Source of the DNA: Bacteroidia bacterium
GTDB taxonomy: Bacteria > Bacteroidota > Bacteroidia > Flavobacteriales > Flavobacteriaceae
Length of the DNA stretch: 64,000 nucleotides
Direction of reading: 5' to 3'
Assembly (NCBI GenBank): GCA_030432635.1
Contig: JAUIMB010000006.1
Span: 145,666 to 209,665 of the forward strand
Shown here: positions 18,231-27,471 of the stretch, in pieces
Layout: every line of letters starts with the position of its first letter
Position numbering within the stretch: position 1 is the stretch's first letter
Notes under the pieces: model-generated
Told to the model about the DNA's origin: nothing
What the model saw: the letters and a program-made list of their open reading frames with translations, nothing else
Database searches by the model: none
Made by a program: the position numbers and the translations under genes

Positions 18231-19295
18231 TTATCTAAAGATACTAAAATCGAGCTTCAATGAAAATACGTTGGAGTACAAGGCAACACTTTGGTCACCA
18301 ATATCGGTAAACGCATAGTCTATTTGGATTCCTCTGTATTTAAATCCGAGACCAAGACTTGGTTGAAAGCTCAAGTCTTCAGAATTATCGATTTGTAGTT
18401 CATTTTGAAAATTCCCTACTCCAGCTCTCAAAAACACAAGGTCAGTATAGCCAAATTCCAATCCCAATGCAGGATTGATACTGGCAAAGGAAGTGGATAT
18501 AATATCATTGTTTTGCTCAAATCTCACATTGAGATCAAATGAAGTAAGCAAAGAATAATCATATCTAAAAACAAATTTCTTTGATAGTCCAATTTGTAAC
18601 TTTGGAATGGTTAACTCGGTATCCTCAGGAACTGTTTGGTTTTGTCCTTCAATAGCATTTTGGATATTTGCCAATTTCTCATCGTCAAACGACCATGCGT
18701 TAAACGTTGTTGTAATGTCTCGAGCCATTAGGCCGAACTTCCATGAGTTCTTGGTTTCGAACTGAATTCCTGCATCAAGACCAAAACCCCAAGAATTGGC
18801 AAAATCACCAATAATACGTCTAACAACTTTAGCATTGATACCATAACTGAAGCCGTCTAAGGGAAGCCGTCTCGCGTACGAAAATGTGAGCGCATAATCT
18901 GCAGTTGAAAACAAACTCACACGATCATAATTGATGTTTCCTTGATCATCAATAAGTTGTGTGGTGTCTAAAATATCGTCTACTCCAAATCTAATTAGGG
19001 AAATGGCTACCGTGCTTCGGTCATCTAAAGGCTTGGCAAACGCAATGTAATTGTAGTTGGCAATATTGGCAAAATAATTAGAGTGTAGCAGTGCCAATTC
19101 ATTATCTTCAAGATTAACCAGGCCTGCAGGATTCCAATATCCAGAATTGACATCAGCGGTGTGTGAAACGACACTATTGCTCATGCCAAGAGCAGCAGCA
19201 TCCACACCAATATTCAAAAACTCGTTGGAATATTTAGTCTGTGCAACACTACAAAAAGTCAGCAAAAAAGCGACAATGGGTAGATACGTTTTCAA
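18231..19295 (-). CDS. PorV/PorQ family outer-membrane protein
   Basis: A protein of about 354 residues with signal peptide MKTYLPIVAFLLTFCSVAQ. The mature part begins TKYSNEFLNIGVDAAALGMS, the opening seen in PorV/PorQ proteins of the Bacteroidota, with PAGLV soon after. It is predicted to be a beta-barrel; many alternating strands with aromatic ends are visible. PorV and PorQ work with the type IX secretion system, but this could be a paralogue with another role. The TTG at 19295 is chosen because it yields a clean signal peptide. A GTG at 19322 would place codons over a promoter-like -7 element. Confidence 0.78.
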   Translation of the reverse strand: MKTYLPIVAFLLTFCSVAQTKYSNEFLNIGVDAAALGMSNSVVSHTADVNSGYWNPAGLVNLEDNELALLHSNYFANIANYNYIAFAKPLDDRSTVAISLIRFGVDDILDTTQLIDDQGNINYDRVSLFSTADYALTFSYARRLPLDGFSYGINAKVVRRIIGDFANSWGFGLDAGIQFETKNSWKFGLMARDITTTFNAWSFDDEKLANIQNAIEGQNQTVPEDTELTIPKLQIGLSKKFVFRYDYSLLTSFDLNVRFEQNNDIISTSFASINPALGLEFGYTDLVFLRAGVGNFQNELQIDNSEDLSFQPSLGLGFKYRGIQIDYAFTDIGDQSVALYSNVFSLKLDFSIFR

Positions 19296-19311
19296 TAGCA
19301 AAAAATTTTTA

Positions 19312-19343
19312 CAAAGATGCACAATATTTTTATTCTGTTACAA
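19312..19343 (-). promoter_or_regulatory. Putative promoter of the PorV-like gene
   Basis: On the - strand TTG (19343-19341) is followed after 21 bp by CATCTTTG (19319-19312), one base off TAnnTTTG. This matches the Bacteroidota housekeeping promoter. Transcription would start close to 19307, which supports translation from 19295. Confidence 0.5.
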
Positions 19344-19452
19344 CATATAAAAGCAGAATATACTCAGTGATTACAACTGAGAATCTCTTTAGATATTGTA
19401 CTCCACTTGCAATAGTCGTAAATAGTTTGCTATTTTTACACAAATCTTATAC

Positions 19453-20196
19453 ATGTCGGTAAAGAAGTACATTCCTAATTTTGTGACCCTACTCAATTTA
19501 TTCTGCGGAAGTATTGCTGTTATCTTTGCAGTTCACAATCATTTTGTGGCGGCTTCGGTCTTTGTGTTTCTAGGGATATTCTTTGATTTTTTTGATGGAT
19601 TATTAGCACGAACACTTAAGGTGCAAAGTCCGCTTGGTGTACAATTGGATTCTTTAGCCGATATGGTAACAAGTGGTTTGGTACCTGGAATTGTCATGTT
19701 CAAGCTTTTGGCAATAAGTACCAATGTGCCAGAATTTGTGACCAAAAATAATTGGAATTCCACATTCAATTTTGAAAGTCTTAATGTTTCATCCGTTGCA
19801 CTCATAGGCCTGTGTATCACGCTGGCTTCTGCATATCGTTTGGCGAAATTTAATGTTGACGAAGATCAGCAAGGTTATTTTAAAGGATTACCGACACCAG
19901 CTAACGCTTTGTTGATTTTATCCTTACCCTTAATAATAGAATTTCAAAATAGCAGTTTAGCGACATCCTTAATACTCAATCCTTGGTTTTTGATTGGGTT
20001 TACCATATTGAGTTGTTATATGCTGAATTCAGGTATAAAACTTTTTGCCTTGAAGTTTAAGGACTTCAGTTTTGCCAACAATGTATTCAAATACATTCTC
20101 TTGACGGCTGCGATTATTCTGTTGATTTGCTTTCAGTTCATAGCCATACCAATTATAATTCTGTTATATATTATTTTATCCTTAATTAAATCATAG
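19453..20196 (+). CDS. pssA: CDP-diacylglycerol-serine O-phosphatidyltransferase
   Basis: A 247-residue membrane enzyme that joins serine to CDP-diacylglycerol to make phosphatidylserine, the precursor of phosphatidylethanolamine. The CDP-alcohol phosphotransferase signature is complete: D48-G49, A52-R53, G62, D66 and D70 in the DGx2ARx8Gx3Dx3D pattern. About seven membrane helices are predicted. The first line MSVKKYIPNFVTLLNLFCGS is typical for bacterial PssA. It begins a + strand operon: terC-like follows after 6 bp and an acyltransferase after a further 12 bp. Confidence 0.92.
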   Translation: MSVKKYIPNFVTLLNLFCGSIAVIFAVHNHFVAASVFVFLGIFFDFFDGLLARTLKVQSPLGVQLDSLADMVTSGLVPGIVMFKLLAISTNVPEFVTKNNWNSTFNFESLNVSSVALIGLCITLASAYRLAKFNVDEDQQGYFKGLPTPANALLILSLPLIIEFQNSSLATSLILNPWFLIGFTILSCYMLNSGIKLFALKFKDFSFANNVFKYILLTAAIILLICFQFIAIPIIILLYIILSLIKS

Positions 20197-20202
20197 ACTA
20201 CG

Positions 20203-21018
20203 ATGTTAGAAGTCATTTTTACTTTGTTAATGCTTGTCATGTTACAAGCAGTACTAGGGTTCGACAACCTACTTTATATTTCACTCGAATCAAAAAAAGC
20301 ACCTGTCACAGACCAAAAGCGTGTTCGGAAAGTAGGTATTTTGATCGCTATTGTACTGCGAATTGTGTTGTTGTTTGTCTTGGTTTCCATTATCGATTTT
20401 TTTCAGGAACCGTTTTCATGGCTTACAGGAAAGATTGGTGATGTGCTTGATTTTGCGTTTAATGGTCACAGCTTGATCGTTTTGGCTGGTGGAGCATTCA
20501 TCATTTATACCGCTATCAAGGAAATTTGGCATATGATAGGCAAGGCTGACCTTCATGAAGCGGTTGATGACGAAGGTAAAGGCAAAAAATCCTCAAATGC
20601 AGTAATTGCCAGTATTGTGCTCATGAACTTAGTGTTTTCTTTTGATTCCATTCTAGCCGCAATTGGATTGACCAGTGATATAGAAAATGCAACAACGGCA
20701 TTTATCGTCATGGCAATTGCCATTGTATTAAGTGGTATCTTAATGTTGGTATTGGCAGATAAAATTTCGGTATTCTTGGCAAAAAATAGAATGTACGAAG
20801 TCCTTGGATTGTTCATTTTATTTATTGTAGGGATTATGTTGGTCACTGAAGGAGGACATTTGGCCCACATTAAGATTTTTGGCAATGAAATTGTACCAAT
20901 GAGCAAAACGACCTTCTATTTTGTTATTGTCATTTTGGTTGTGACCGATATTGTTCAAGGTCGATACCAAAAGAAATTGATCGCTGAAAACAGCAAATCT
21001 AAAAACCAATCTGTTTAA
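20203..21018 (+). CDS. TerC family membrane protein
   Basis: A 271-residue integral membrane protein of the TerC/Alx superfamily. Two repeat-like hallmark motifs are seen: LGFDNLLYISLES at residues 18-30 and VFSFDSILAAIGLT near 147-160, each with the acidic residue that likely contacts metal. Seven to eight membrane helices fit the family. Relatives export manganese in other bacteria, so metal homeostasis is the best guess. It is tightly linked to pssA. No tellurite genes are nearby, so a resistance role is not supported. Confidence 0.85.
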   Translation: MLEVIFTLLMLVMLQAVLGFDNLLYISLESKKAPVTDQKRVRKVGILIAIVLRIVLLFVLVSIIDFFQEPFSWLTGKIGDVLDFAFNGHSLIVLAGGAFIIYTAIKEIWHMIGKADLHEAVDDEGKGKKSSNAVIASIVLMNLVFSFDSILAAIGLTSDIENATTAFIVMAIAIVLSGILMLVLADKISVFLAKNRMYEVLGLFILFIVGIMLVTEGGHLAHIKIFGNEIVPMSKTTFYFVIVILVVTDIVQGRYQKKLIAENSKSKNQSV

Positions 21019-21030
21019 TTCGATGCAAAT

Positions 21031-21561
21031 ATGACACAACTTAGATTCTTTGTTAAGGATGTCAGGCGAATGCTAGGAAAACGAAAAATTAGGGTTTTGC
21101 ATGTTTGGTTAGGTCGTTGTTTTTGGGGTGTTTTTATGTATAGGTTTGAACGAAGTCTGTATCTTTTAGTAGGTAAGAGCTATGGAATTATTAGAGTACC
21201 TTTCATTCCATTGCTGAACCTGTTAAATATGTATTCAAATATTGATATTCATTACAAAGCCAAGATCGAAGGCGGTTTGATAATTTTGCACCCATCAGTA
21301 GGTTGTGTCGTTTCTGGACAGGTAAGTATCGGAAAAAACCTAACGTTGACTGGTGGAAATGTCATCGGAATTAAAAAAAGTTCGGAACAAGTATTTGTAA
21401 TAGGGGATAATTGTACTTTAGGTGCTAATGCTACGGTAATTGGACCACTGCAACTTGCAGATGGTATTGTTATTGGTGCATCGGCTTGCGTTACCAAAAG
21501 TTTTTTAGATGAAGGCTCTGTATTGGTAGGTGTTCCCGCTAAGGTTTGGCAGACAACGTAA
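21031..21561 (+). CDS. Serine acetyltransferase-like hexapeptide protein
   Basis: A 176-residue left-handed beta-helix acyltransferase. Hexapeptide repeats run from about residue 80 to 165, with HPSVGCVVSGQVSIGKNLTL and GDNCTLGANATVIGPLQLAD. The closing segment ASACVTKSFLDEGSVLVGVP matches the CysE family. The His of HPSVG takes the place of the catalytic His of serine acetyltransferases. The N-terminal helical region is shorter than in classical CysE, so another acceptor, such as an envelope sugar or lipid, is possible. It is third in the pssA operon and converges with lptB. Confidence 0.75.
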   Translation: MTQLRFFVKDVRRMLGKRKIRVLHVWLGRCFWGVFMYRFERSLYLLVGKSYGIIRVPFIPLLNLLNMYSNIDIHYKAKIEGGLIILHPSVGCVVSGQVSIGKNLTLTGGNVIGIKKSSEQVFVIGDNCTLGANATVIGPLQLADGIVIGASACVTKSFLDEGSVLVGVPAKVWQTT

Positions 21562-21572
21562 TATTCTTGAAA

Positions 21573-22316
21573 TTAAAATTCCAATTTCTTTTTGCGCAAC
21601 TCAAAGTTTTGGCCCAAATACACTTTTCTTACCATATCATCACTTGCCAAATCCTCAGGAATTCCAGCTTTAAGAATACTTCCTTCGAACATTAAATAGG
21701 TTCGGTCGGTTATGGCCAAGGTCTCCTGTACATTGTGATCCGTAATAAGAATACCAATATTTTTCTTTTTTAATTGGGCTACAATGCGCTGAATATCTTC
21801 CACAGCAACAGGATCTACACCTGCAAAAGGTTCGTCTAGGAGAATAAAATCTGGATCGGTTGCTAAGGCACGAGCAATTTCAGTACGTCGACGTTCACCA
21901 CCAGACAATAAATCACCTCTATTTTTTCGAATATGCCCTAAACTAAATTCTTCAATCAAGGATTCCATTTTGTCTTTTTGAGCGGCTTTACTCAATTTTG
22001 TCATTTGAAGTACACTCAAAATGTTATCCTCAATACTCAGTTTCCTAAAGACAGATGCCTCTTGTGCCAAATAGCCAATGCCATTTTGTGCGCGTTTGTA
22101 CATCGGGAAGTTTGTGATTTCGGTATTATCCAAAAAAATGTTGCCACCATTGGGTTTAATTAATCCAACAATCATATAAAACGATGTTGTTTTTCCGGCA
22201 CCATTAGGTCCTAAGAGTCCAACAATCTCACCTTGGTTGACTTCCAAGGAGACATCCTTCACAACTTTTCGACCGTTGTAGGACTTCATCAGATTATCTG
22301 CTCTTAGTTTTTTCAT
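21573..22316 (-). CDS. lptB: LPS export ABC transporter ATP-binding protein
   Basis: A 247-residue ATPase that drives lipopolysaccharide transport with LptFG. Walker [13 protein letters not shown] (residues 33-44), signature [17 protein letters not shown], Walker [14 protein letters not shown] and the switch histidine in ILITDHNV are all intact. LptB-like features include the phrase [12 protein letters not shown]. The ATG at 22316 is preferred over an upstream TTG at 22352. It is the last gene of a - strand operon that also holds kdsD, another LPS gene. Confidence 0.9.
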   Translation of the reverse strand: MKKLRADNLMKSYNGRKVVKDVSLEVNQGEIVGLLGPNGAGKTTSFYMIVGLIKPNGGNIFLDNTEITNFPMYKRAQNGIGYLAQEASVFRKLSIEDNILSVLQMTKLSKAAQKDKMESLIEEFSLGHIRKNRGDLLSGGERRRTEIARALATDPDFILLDEPFAGVDPVAVEDIQRIVAQLKKKNIGILITDHNVQETLAITDRTYLMFEGSILKAGIPEDLASDDMVRKVYLGQNFELRKKKLEF

Positions 22317-22395
22317 TATTGCAAATGATTTTGGCGAAAATAGGGATTTCAATAATTCCCGCGTTTCAGTTTATTAAAAGTTTAACGCCTAGGGT

Positions 22396-22752
22396 TTAAT
22401 GGTTTTCAGGTTGGGCTTCCAAAGCATCCCAATATTCATAAGCTTTTCGTAAATGTGGAATCACTATGGTGCCACCAACTAAAGTTGCGATGCTTAAGGC
22501 TTCGACGACTTCCGCTTTACGCAATCCAGCTTCATGACTTGATTGTAAATGGTACTTAATACAGTCGTCACAACGTAACACCGTAGATGCGACCAAACCG
22601 AGAAGTTCCTTTGTTTTCTTATCCAGAGCGCCTTCCGCAAAGGCATTGGTGTCCAAATTGAAAATACGCTTGATGACCTTATTATTGTCTTCGAGAATGG
22701 CGTCGTTCATTTTGGAACGATAAGCATTGAATTCGGAAACGATATCTGACAT
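22396..22752 (-). CDS. Carboxymuconolactone decarboxylase family protein
   Basis: A 118-residue all-helical protein of the CMD/AhpD-like superfamily. Cys61 and Cys64 in RCDDCIKYHLQ, with a following His, form the redox-type CxxC-x3-H motif of AhpD-like members. A role in peroxide or thiol chemistry is therefore more likely than true muconolactone decarboxylation. It starts one base after the end of tatC and lies 80 bp before lptB, so it is probably in the same transcript. No substrate can be named. Confidence 0.8.
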   Translation of the reverse strand: MSDIVSEFNAYRSKMNDAILEDNNKVIKRIFNLDTNAFAEGALDKKTKELLGLVASTVLRCDDCIKYHLQSSHEAGLRKAEVVEALSIATLVGGTIVIPHLRKAYEYWDALEAQPENH

Positions 22753-22753
22753 A

Positions 22754-23587
22754 TTAGGCTGCTTTTTTAGTTTTTGCTTTTCGTTTTTGGCCTCTCACCA
22801 CAATTTTAGATATAAATATACTGACTTGGTATAGAATCAGAATAGGTATGGCAACGATAATTTGACTGGCTAAATCTGGAGGCGTAATAATTGCTGAAAG
22901 GATTAATACAAAGACTAAGGCAAATTTGCGATATTTCTTCATGATTTGTGGAGTTACCACACCAACCTTTGTTAAAAAATATACAATTATAGGAAGTTCA
23001 AACACAAGACCTGATGCCAAACTCGATGAGCGTACCAAGGCAATGTACGAACTGATGTCAAATTCATTTGAAATTTCTGCACTTACACTATAGTTGGCCA
23101 AGAAATTAATCGATAAGGGCACCACGATGAAGTAACCAAACAGTACACCAATAAAGAACAATAATGAAGTAGTAAAAATAAAACCCTTCGAATATTTACG
23201 TTCGTTTTTGTGTAAGCCAGGACTTATAAAGCTCCAAAGTTGATAGATTACATAGGGAAAAGCAAGAACTAGACCTGAATAAATGGATGTCCATATATCT
23301 GCTGAAAATTGACCAGCCATGGTTCTACTTTGAATCCTGAATGGAAATTCAGTAGCACAAAAAGTAGTGTCTTTTATACCTATAAATTCGGAAGCCTTGC
23401 ATAGCCATTTGTAGGTTGGAAAATCCATGCGCTTGGGTGCAAAAATAATATGTTCAAAAATGAAATTACTGAATATAAATGCAATGGTAGCACAGATTAA
23501 TACAGAAATTGAAATCCGAATCAAATGCCATCTCAAATCTTCGAGATGGTCTAAAAACGACATTTCGTTAGGATTGGATGTTGCCAT
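22754..23587 (-). CDS. tatC: Sec-independent protein translocase TatC
   Basis: A 277-residue inner-membrane protein with six predicted helices that recognises twin-arginine signal peptides. The N-terminal family motif appears as EMSFLDHLEDLRWHLIR at about residues 7-23. The periplasmic loop contains FPYVIYQLWSFISPGLHKNE, the most conserved TatC stretch. A Lys-rich tail ends the protein. The start overlaps the stop of kdsD by one base. tatA/B are not visible in the window. Confidence 0.93.
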   Translation of the reverse strand: MATSNPNEMSFLDHLEDLRWHLIRISISVLICATIAFIFSNFIFEHIIFAPKRMDFPTYKWLCKASEFIGIKDTTFCATEFPFRIQSRTMAGQFSADIWTSIYSGLVLAFPYVIYQLWSFISPGLHKNERKYSKGFIFTTSLLFFIGVLFGYFIVVPLSINFLANYSVSAEISNEFDISSYIALVRSSSLASGLVFELPIIVYFLTKVGVVTPQIMKKYRKFALVFVLILSAIITPPDLASQIIVAIPILILYQVSIFISKIVVRGQKRKAKTKKAA

Positions 23588-24552
23588 TATAGGATACCTT
23601 CTTTAATTAAGTCATGAATATGGATAACACCTGCATACGCACCATTTTTTTCTACCAGTAATTGAGAAATCCCATGTGTTTCCATAAGTTCCATGGCATC
23701 TATGGCCATAGCGTCTTCATCAATGCGTTTTGGGTTGCTGCTCATTATATCTTTTGCAGTCAAATGAATGAAGGCATCATTCTTTGTCAACATACGACGT
23801 AGGTCACCATCTGTTATGATACCAGCAATTTTACGGTTGTCCACTACAGCCGTTACACCAAGCATTTTCTCTGAAATTTCCACAATAACATCCTTGGCAC
23901 TTGTATTAAGCTCAACTTGAGGTTTTTCATTTACTGAAGACAAATCACTAACACGCAGATACAAACGTTTTCCCAGTGCACCACCAGGATGATACTTAGC
24001 AAAATCCTTACTCGAAAACCCACGAAGCTCTAACAAACAAACAGCAAGTGCATCACCTATTACCAATTGAGCAGTGGTGCTTGTGGTGGGTGCTAAATTA
24101 TTGGGACAAGCTTCTTGTTCGACATAAGCATTCAATACAAAGTCAGCCTGTTGAGCCAAAAAGGATTTGCTATTTCCAGTTATGGCTATCATTTTGTTTT
24201 TCGCATTTTTGATCAAAGGTACAAGTACTTTTATTTCAGGCGTGTTTCCGCTTTTAGAAATACAAATAACGACGTCATCCTCTAAAATTAATCCTAAGTC
24301 ACCATGAATGGCATCTGCCGCATGCATAAACACCGAAGGCGTACCAGTCGAATTAAGTGTAGCCACAATTTTGTTGGCAATAATCGCACTCTTACCAATA
24401 CCAGTTATTACGACACGACCCTTTGAGTTGTATATCAAAGTGACTGCATTGGCAAAGTCGTCGGTTAATAAATGGCTAAGATTGGCTATCGCATCACGCT
24501 CTAAATCAATGGTTTTTCTTGCCGTTTCAAGAATGGCTTTTGTACTGTTCAA
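23587..24552 (-). CDS. kdsD: D-arabinose 5-phosphate isomerase (KpsF/GutQ type)
   Basis: A 321-residue enzyme that converts ribulose 5-phosphate to arabinose 5-phosphate for Kdo synthesis. The SIS domain (about 30-165) has VVITGIGKSAIIANKIVATL and the conserved AADAIHGDLGLI. Two CBS domains follow from about residue 205 to the end. The start is a TTG at 24552, since no ATG lies upstream in frame. It leads the kdsD-tatC-CMD-lptB operon and shares its promoter region with the divergent recQ. Confidence 0.9.
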   Translation of the reverse strand: MNSTKAILETARKTIDLERDAIANLSHLLTDDFANAVTLIYNSKGRVVITGIGKSAIIANKIVATLNSTGTPSVFMHAADAIHGDLGLILEDDVVICISKSGNTPEIKVLVPLIKNAKNKMIAITGNSKSFLAQQADFVLNAYVEQEACPNNLAPTTSTTAQLVIGDALAVCLLELRGFSSKDFAKYHPGGALGKRLYLRVSDLSSVNEKPQVELNTSAKDVIVEISEKMLGVTAVVDNRKIAGIITDGDLRRMLTKNDAFIHLTAKDIMSSNPKRIDEDAMAIDAMELMETHGISQLLVEKNGAYAGVIHIHDLIKEGIL

Positions 24553-24570
24553 AACTTAACTTTTATGAGT

Positions 24571-24601
24571 TTGATGGGTTTAACAGAAATTGTTATCTTT
24601 A
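24571..24601 (+). promoter_or_regulatory. Putative recQ promoter
   Basis: TTG (24571-24573) and TATCTTTA (24594-24601) are separated by 20 bp, a close match to the Bacteroidota consensus TTG-N19-23-TAnnTTTG. It lies 38 bp before the recQ start codon. Confidence 0.6.
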
Positions 24602-24639
24602 GGTTTATGCAAATGTATCAAAAATACCAATAGGGATTA

Positions 24640-26841
24640 ATGAGTATTAAAGAAATCGACATACATTCTGCACTTAAACAATACTTCGGTTTTTCAAAAT
24701 TCAAAGGACTTCAGGAAAGCGTAATTAAAAGTGTTGTAGCTGGTGAGGATGTATTTGTTATTATGCCCACAGGAGGAGGTAAATCGTTATGTTATCAACT
24801 TCCAGCGTTAATAAAAGAAGGCACAGCAATTATAGTATCTCCATTAATTGCCTTAATGAAAAATCAAGTGGATGCCATAAGAGGCGTCTCTAACGAAGAA
24901 GGCGTTGCGCATGTCTTAAATTCTTCATTGAATAAAACCGAAGTTAAACAGGTAAAGGAAGATATTACCAACGGTGTCACAAAACTCCTTTATGTTGCTC
25001 CAGAGTCGTTAACAAAGGATGAGCACGTCGATTTTTTACGTACAGTGAAAATATCGTTCATGGCTGTTGATGAGGCACACTGTATTAGTGAATGGGGACA
25101 TGATTTTAGGCCAGAATATAGAAACCTTCGGCATATCATCAAGCGTATTGGCGATAATATTCCAATTATTGGTTTAACAGCCACAGCAACACCAAAGGTT
25201 CAGGAAGATATTTTAAAAAGTTTGGACATTCAAGATGCCAAAACATTTAAGGCTTCATTTAACAGGCCGAATTTGTATTATGAAATTCGACCAAAAACTA
25301 AAAATGTAGATGCAGATATCATTCGATTTGTTAAAAAGAATGAAGGTAAATCTGGAATCGTTTACTGTTTGAGCAGAAAGCGTGTCGAAGAGCTTGCACA
25401 AGTCCTTCAGGTTAATGGCATAAACGCAGTTCCATACCATGCTGGATTGGATCCAAAAACCAGAGTGAAACATCAGGATATGTTCCTAATGGAAGATTGT
25501 GATGTCGTGGTGGCCACCATTGCTTTCGGAATGGGAATTGATAAGCCTGACGTTCGGTTTGTCATTCATCACGATATTCCCAAAAGTATCGAAAGCTATT
25601 ATCAGGAAACAGGACGTGCTGGACGAGATGGTGGAGAAGGCCATTGTTTGGCTTTTTATGCGTATAAGGATATTGAAAAACTTGAAAAGTTCATGTCTGG
25701 AAAACCTGTCGCCGAACAAGAAATTGGTCATGCTTTATTGCAGGAAGTGGTTGCTTTTGCTGAAACTTCAGTATCACGTCGTAAGTTCATTCTTCATTAT
25801 TTTGGTGAGGAATTTGACAATGCTACAGGAGAAGGAGGTGATATGGATGACAATGTGCGTAATCCTAAAAAGCGACATGAGGCTGAAGCTGAGGTGAAAA
25901 TCTTATTGGAAACGGTCGAAAAGACCAAGCAGAAGTATAAATCGAAAGATTTGGTACAAGTTCTTATTGGTAAAACCAATGCTCTTATCTCATCCCACAA
26001 AACAGATACCTTGCCATTCTTCGGAATTGGAAAGCACAAGGATAAACGTTATTGGATGGCTTTGATCCGTCAGGTATTGGTTGCGGGTTATTTGAAAAAA
26101 GATATCGAAACCTATGGTGTTTTGAGGTTGACAGATAGTGGTCGTCAATTCCTTAAATCTTCTAGCTCATTTATGATGACCGAAGATCATGTTTTTGATG
26201 TTGATACTGATGATGGCATTATTACGGCTGCAAAAGGTGGAGGAGGAGTAGCAGACGAAACGTTGATGAAAATGCTTAGAGAGTTACGAAAACGAAATGC
26301 AAAGAAATTAGGGGTACCACCTTTTGTGATTTTCCAAGATCCTTCTCTTGAAGATATGGCCTTAAAATATCCTATCACTCTAGATGAGCTTAGCAATGTT
26401 CATGGCGTAGGCGATGGAAAGTCCAAAAAATATGGTAAGGACTTCGTCGAGCTAATAGCTCAATATGTTGAAGACAACGATATAGATAGACCTGATGATT
26501 TCGTGGTGAAGAGTACTGGTTCCAATTCTGCAATTAAGCTCTATATCATTCAAAATGTGGATCGAAAGTTGCCACTAACGGACATTGCCTCGTCTAAAGG
26601 CATGAGTATGTCCGATTTTATAAAGGAAATGGAAGCCATAGTCTATTCGGGTACCAAACTCAATATTGATTATTGGTTGGATGATATTCTTGATGAAGAT
26701 CAACAAGAGGAAATCCATGACTATTTTATGGAATCTGAAACTGATAAAATCTCTGAAGCCGTCGAAGAATTTGAAGGCGATTATGAAGATGAAGAGCTAC
26801 GTTTGTATAGAATAAAGTTTATTAGCGAAGTGGCCAATTAA
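24640..26841 (+). CDS. recQ: ATP-dependent DNA helicase RecQ
   Basis: A 733-residue 3'-5' helicase used in recombination repair. Walker A MPTGGGKSLCYQ is at residues 42-53. The DEAH box with the RecQ loop is AVDEAHCISEWGHDF at about 141-155. The motif VI region is YYQETGRAGRDG. A winged-helix part and an HRDC domain (about 545-625, with VPPFVIFQD) follow, then an acidic tail. The zinc-binding cysteines of classical RecQ are missing: the region SRRKFILHYFGEEFD is followed by GGDMDDN instead of a CxxC cluster. The rest of the protein is intact. Confidence 0.92.
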   Translation: MSIKEIDIHSALKQYFGFSKFKGLQESVIKSVVAGEDVFVIMPTGGGKSLCYQLPALIKEGTAIIVSPLIALMKNQVDAIRGVSNEEGVAHVLNSSLNKTEVKQVKEDITNGVTKLLYVAPESLTKDEHVDFLRTVKISFMAVDEAHCISEWGHDFRPEYRNLRHIIKRIGDNIPIIGLTATATPKVQEDILKSLDIQDAKTFKASFNRPNLYYEIRPKTKNVDADIIRFVKKNEGKSGIVYCLSRKRVEELAQVLQVNGINAVPYHAGLDPKTRVKHQDMFLMEDCDVVVATIAFGMGIDKPDVRFVIHHDIPKSIESYYQETGRAGRDGGEGHCLAFYAYKDIEKLEKFMSGKPVAEQEIGHALLQEVVAFAETSVSRRKFILHYFGEEFDNATGEGGDMDDNVRNPKKRHEAEAEVKILLETVEKTKQKYKSKDLVQVLIGKTNALISSHKTDTLPFFGIGKHKDKRYWMALIRQVLVAGYLKKDIETYGVLRLTDSGRQFLKSSSSFMMTEDHVFDVDTDDGIITAAKGGGGVADETLMKMLRELRKRNAKKLGVPPFVIFQDPSLEDMALKYPITLDELSNVHGVGDGKSKKYGKDFVELIAQYVEDNDIDRPDDFVVKSTGSNSAIKLYIIQNVDRKLPLTDIASSKGMSMSDFIKEMEAIVYSGTKLNIDYWLDDILDEDQQEEIHDYFMESETDKISEAVEEFEGDYEDEELRLYRIKFISEVAN

Positions 26842-26869
26842 TTTTATATCTATCGTTTTACTTATCTTT

Positions 26870-27316
26870 TTAGTTGTTTCCTTTAGTTGAAAATACTATT
26901 TCATTCTTTTTACATGTAAGAACTACCTCGTTGATTTGATGACGATCAAGTTTTTTTGCATCTTTTTCCTCAATCTGAAAATCGATTTTAGTAATCCAAC
27001 GTCCTTTGACATCAGTAGGATCTGATTCGAATTCGACAGAATCCGACCTTAGTTCTAATTTAAAATCATGTCCATCAATTTTCAGTTGCGCACCTTTTTT
27101 TGTTTTTATTTTAAATGTGCCAACGACTACGGTTTGGAAAAAATAATAACCTCCTAATTCATTCAATCCAGCATATAGGACATTCTCATCAGAATATGCC
27201 AAAGGTTCATGGTCTGAAATATCCGAAATGATAGCCTCAATGCTATCATTGATTTTGCTTGTTTTTGTGTTTTTTGACTGTCCGAAGGCGGATTTCAACT
27301 TACTGATAAAGCTCAT
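26870..27316 (-). CDS. Hypothetical protein
   Basis: A 148-residue protein with no domain that I recognise. It begins MSFISKLKSAFGQSK, a short amphipathic helix without signal peptide, followed by a polar linker. From about residue 35 it is rich in beta strands, with YYFFQTVVVGTFKIKTKKGA and a repeated acidic pattern, and ends VLTCKKNEIVFSTKGNN. The ATG at 27316 is preferred over an upstream in-frame start at 27367. It converges with recQ (28-bp gap) and is divergent from the isomerase gene. Function unknown. Confidence 0.6.
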   Translation of the reverse strand: MSFISKLKSAFGQSKNTKTSKINDSIEAIISDISDHEPLAYSDENVLYAGLNELGGYYFFQTVVVGTFKIKTKKGAQLKIDGHDFKLELRSDSVEFESDPTDVKGRWITKIDFQIEEKDAKKLDRHQINEVVLTCKKNEIVFSTKGNN

Positions 27317-27440
27317 ATAAAAAGTTTCGACAAAAATAAATGAATAAAGTGATTGGACAAATACCATAATTATCTTTAGTGGTTAACGAACGTTGATTCC
27401 AAATAGATCATTTCCAATTTAAAAATCCTAAATCATTGTG

Positions 27441-27448
27441 TATCTTTG
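27441..27448 (+). promoter_or_regulatory. Putative -7 element of the isomerase gene
   Basis: TATCTTTG is an exact match to TAnnTTTG and lies 23 bp before the ATG at 27472. No convincing TTG element is found at the normal distance upstream. Confidence 0.45.
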
Positions 27449-27471
27449 CACCTCAATTTAAAAAGACAATT

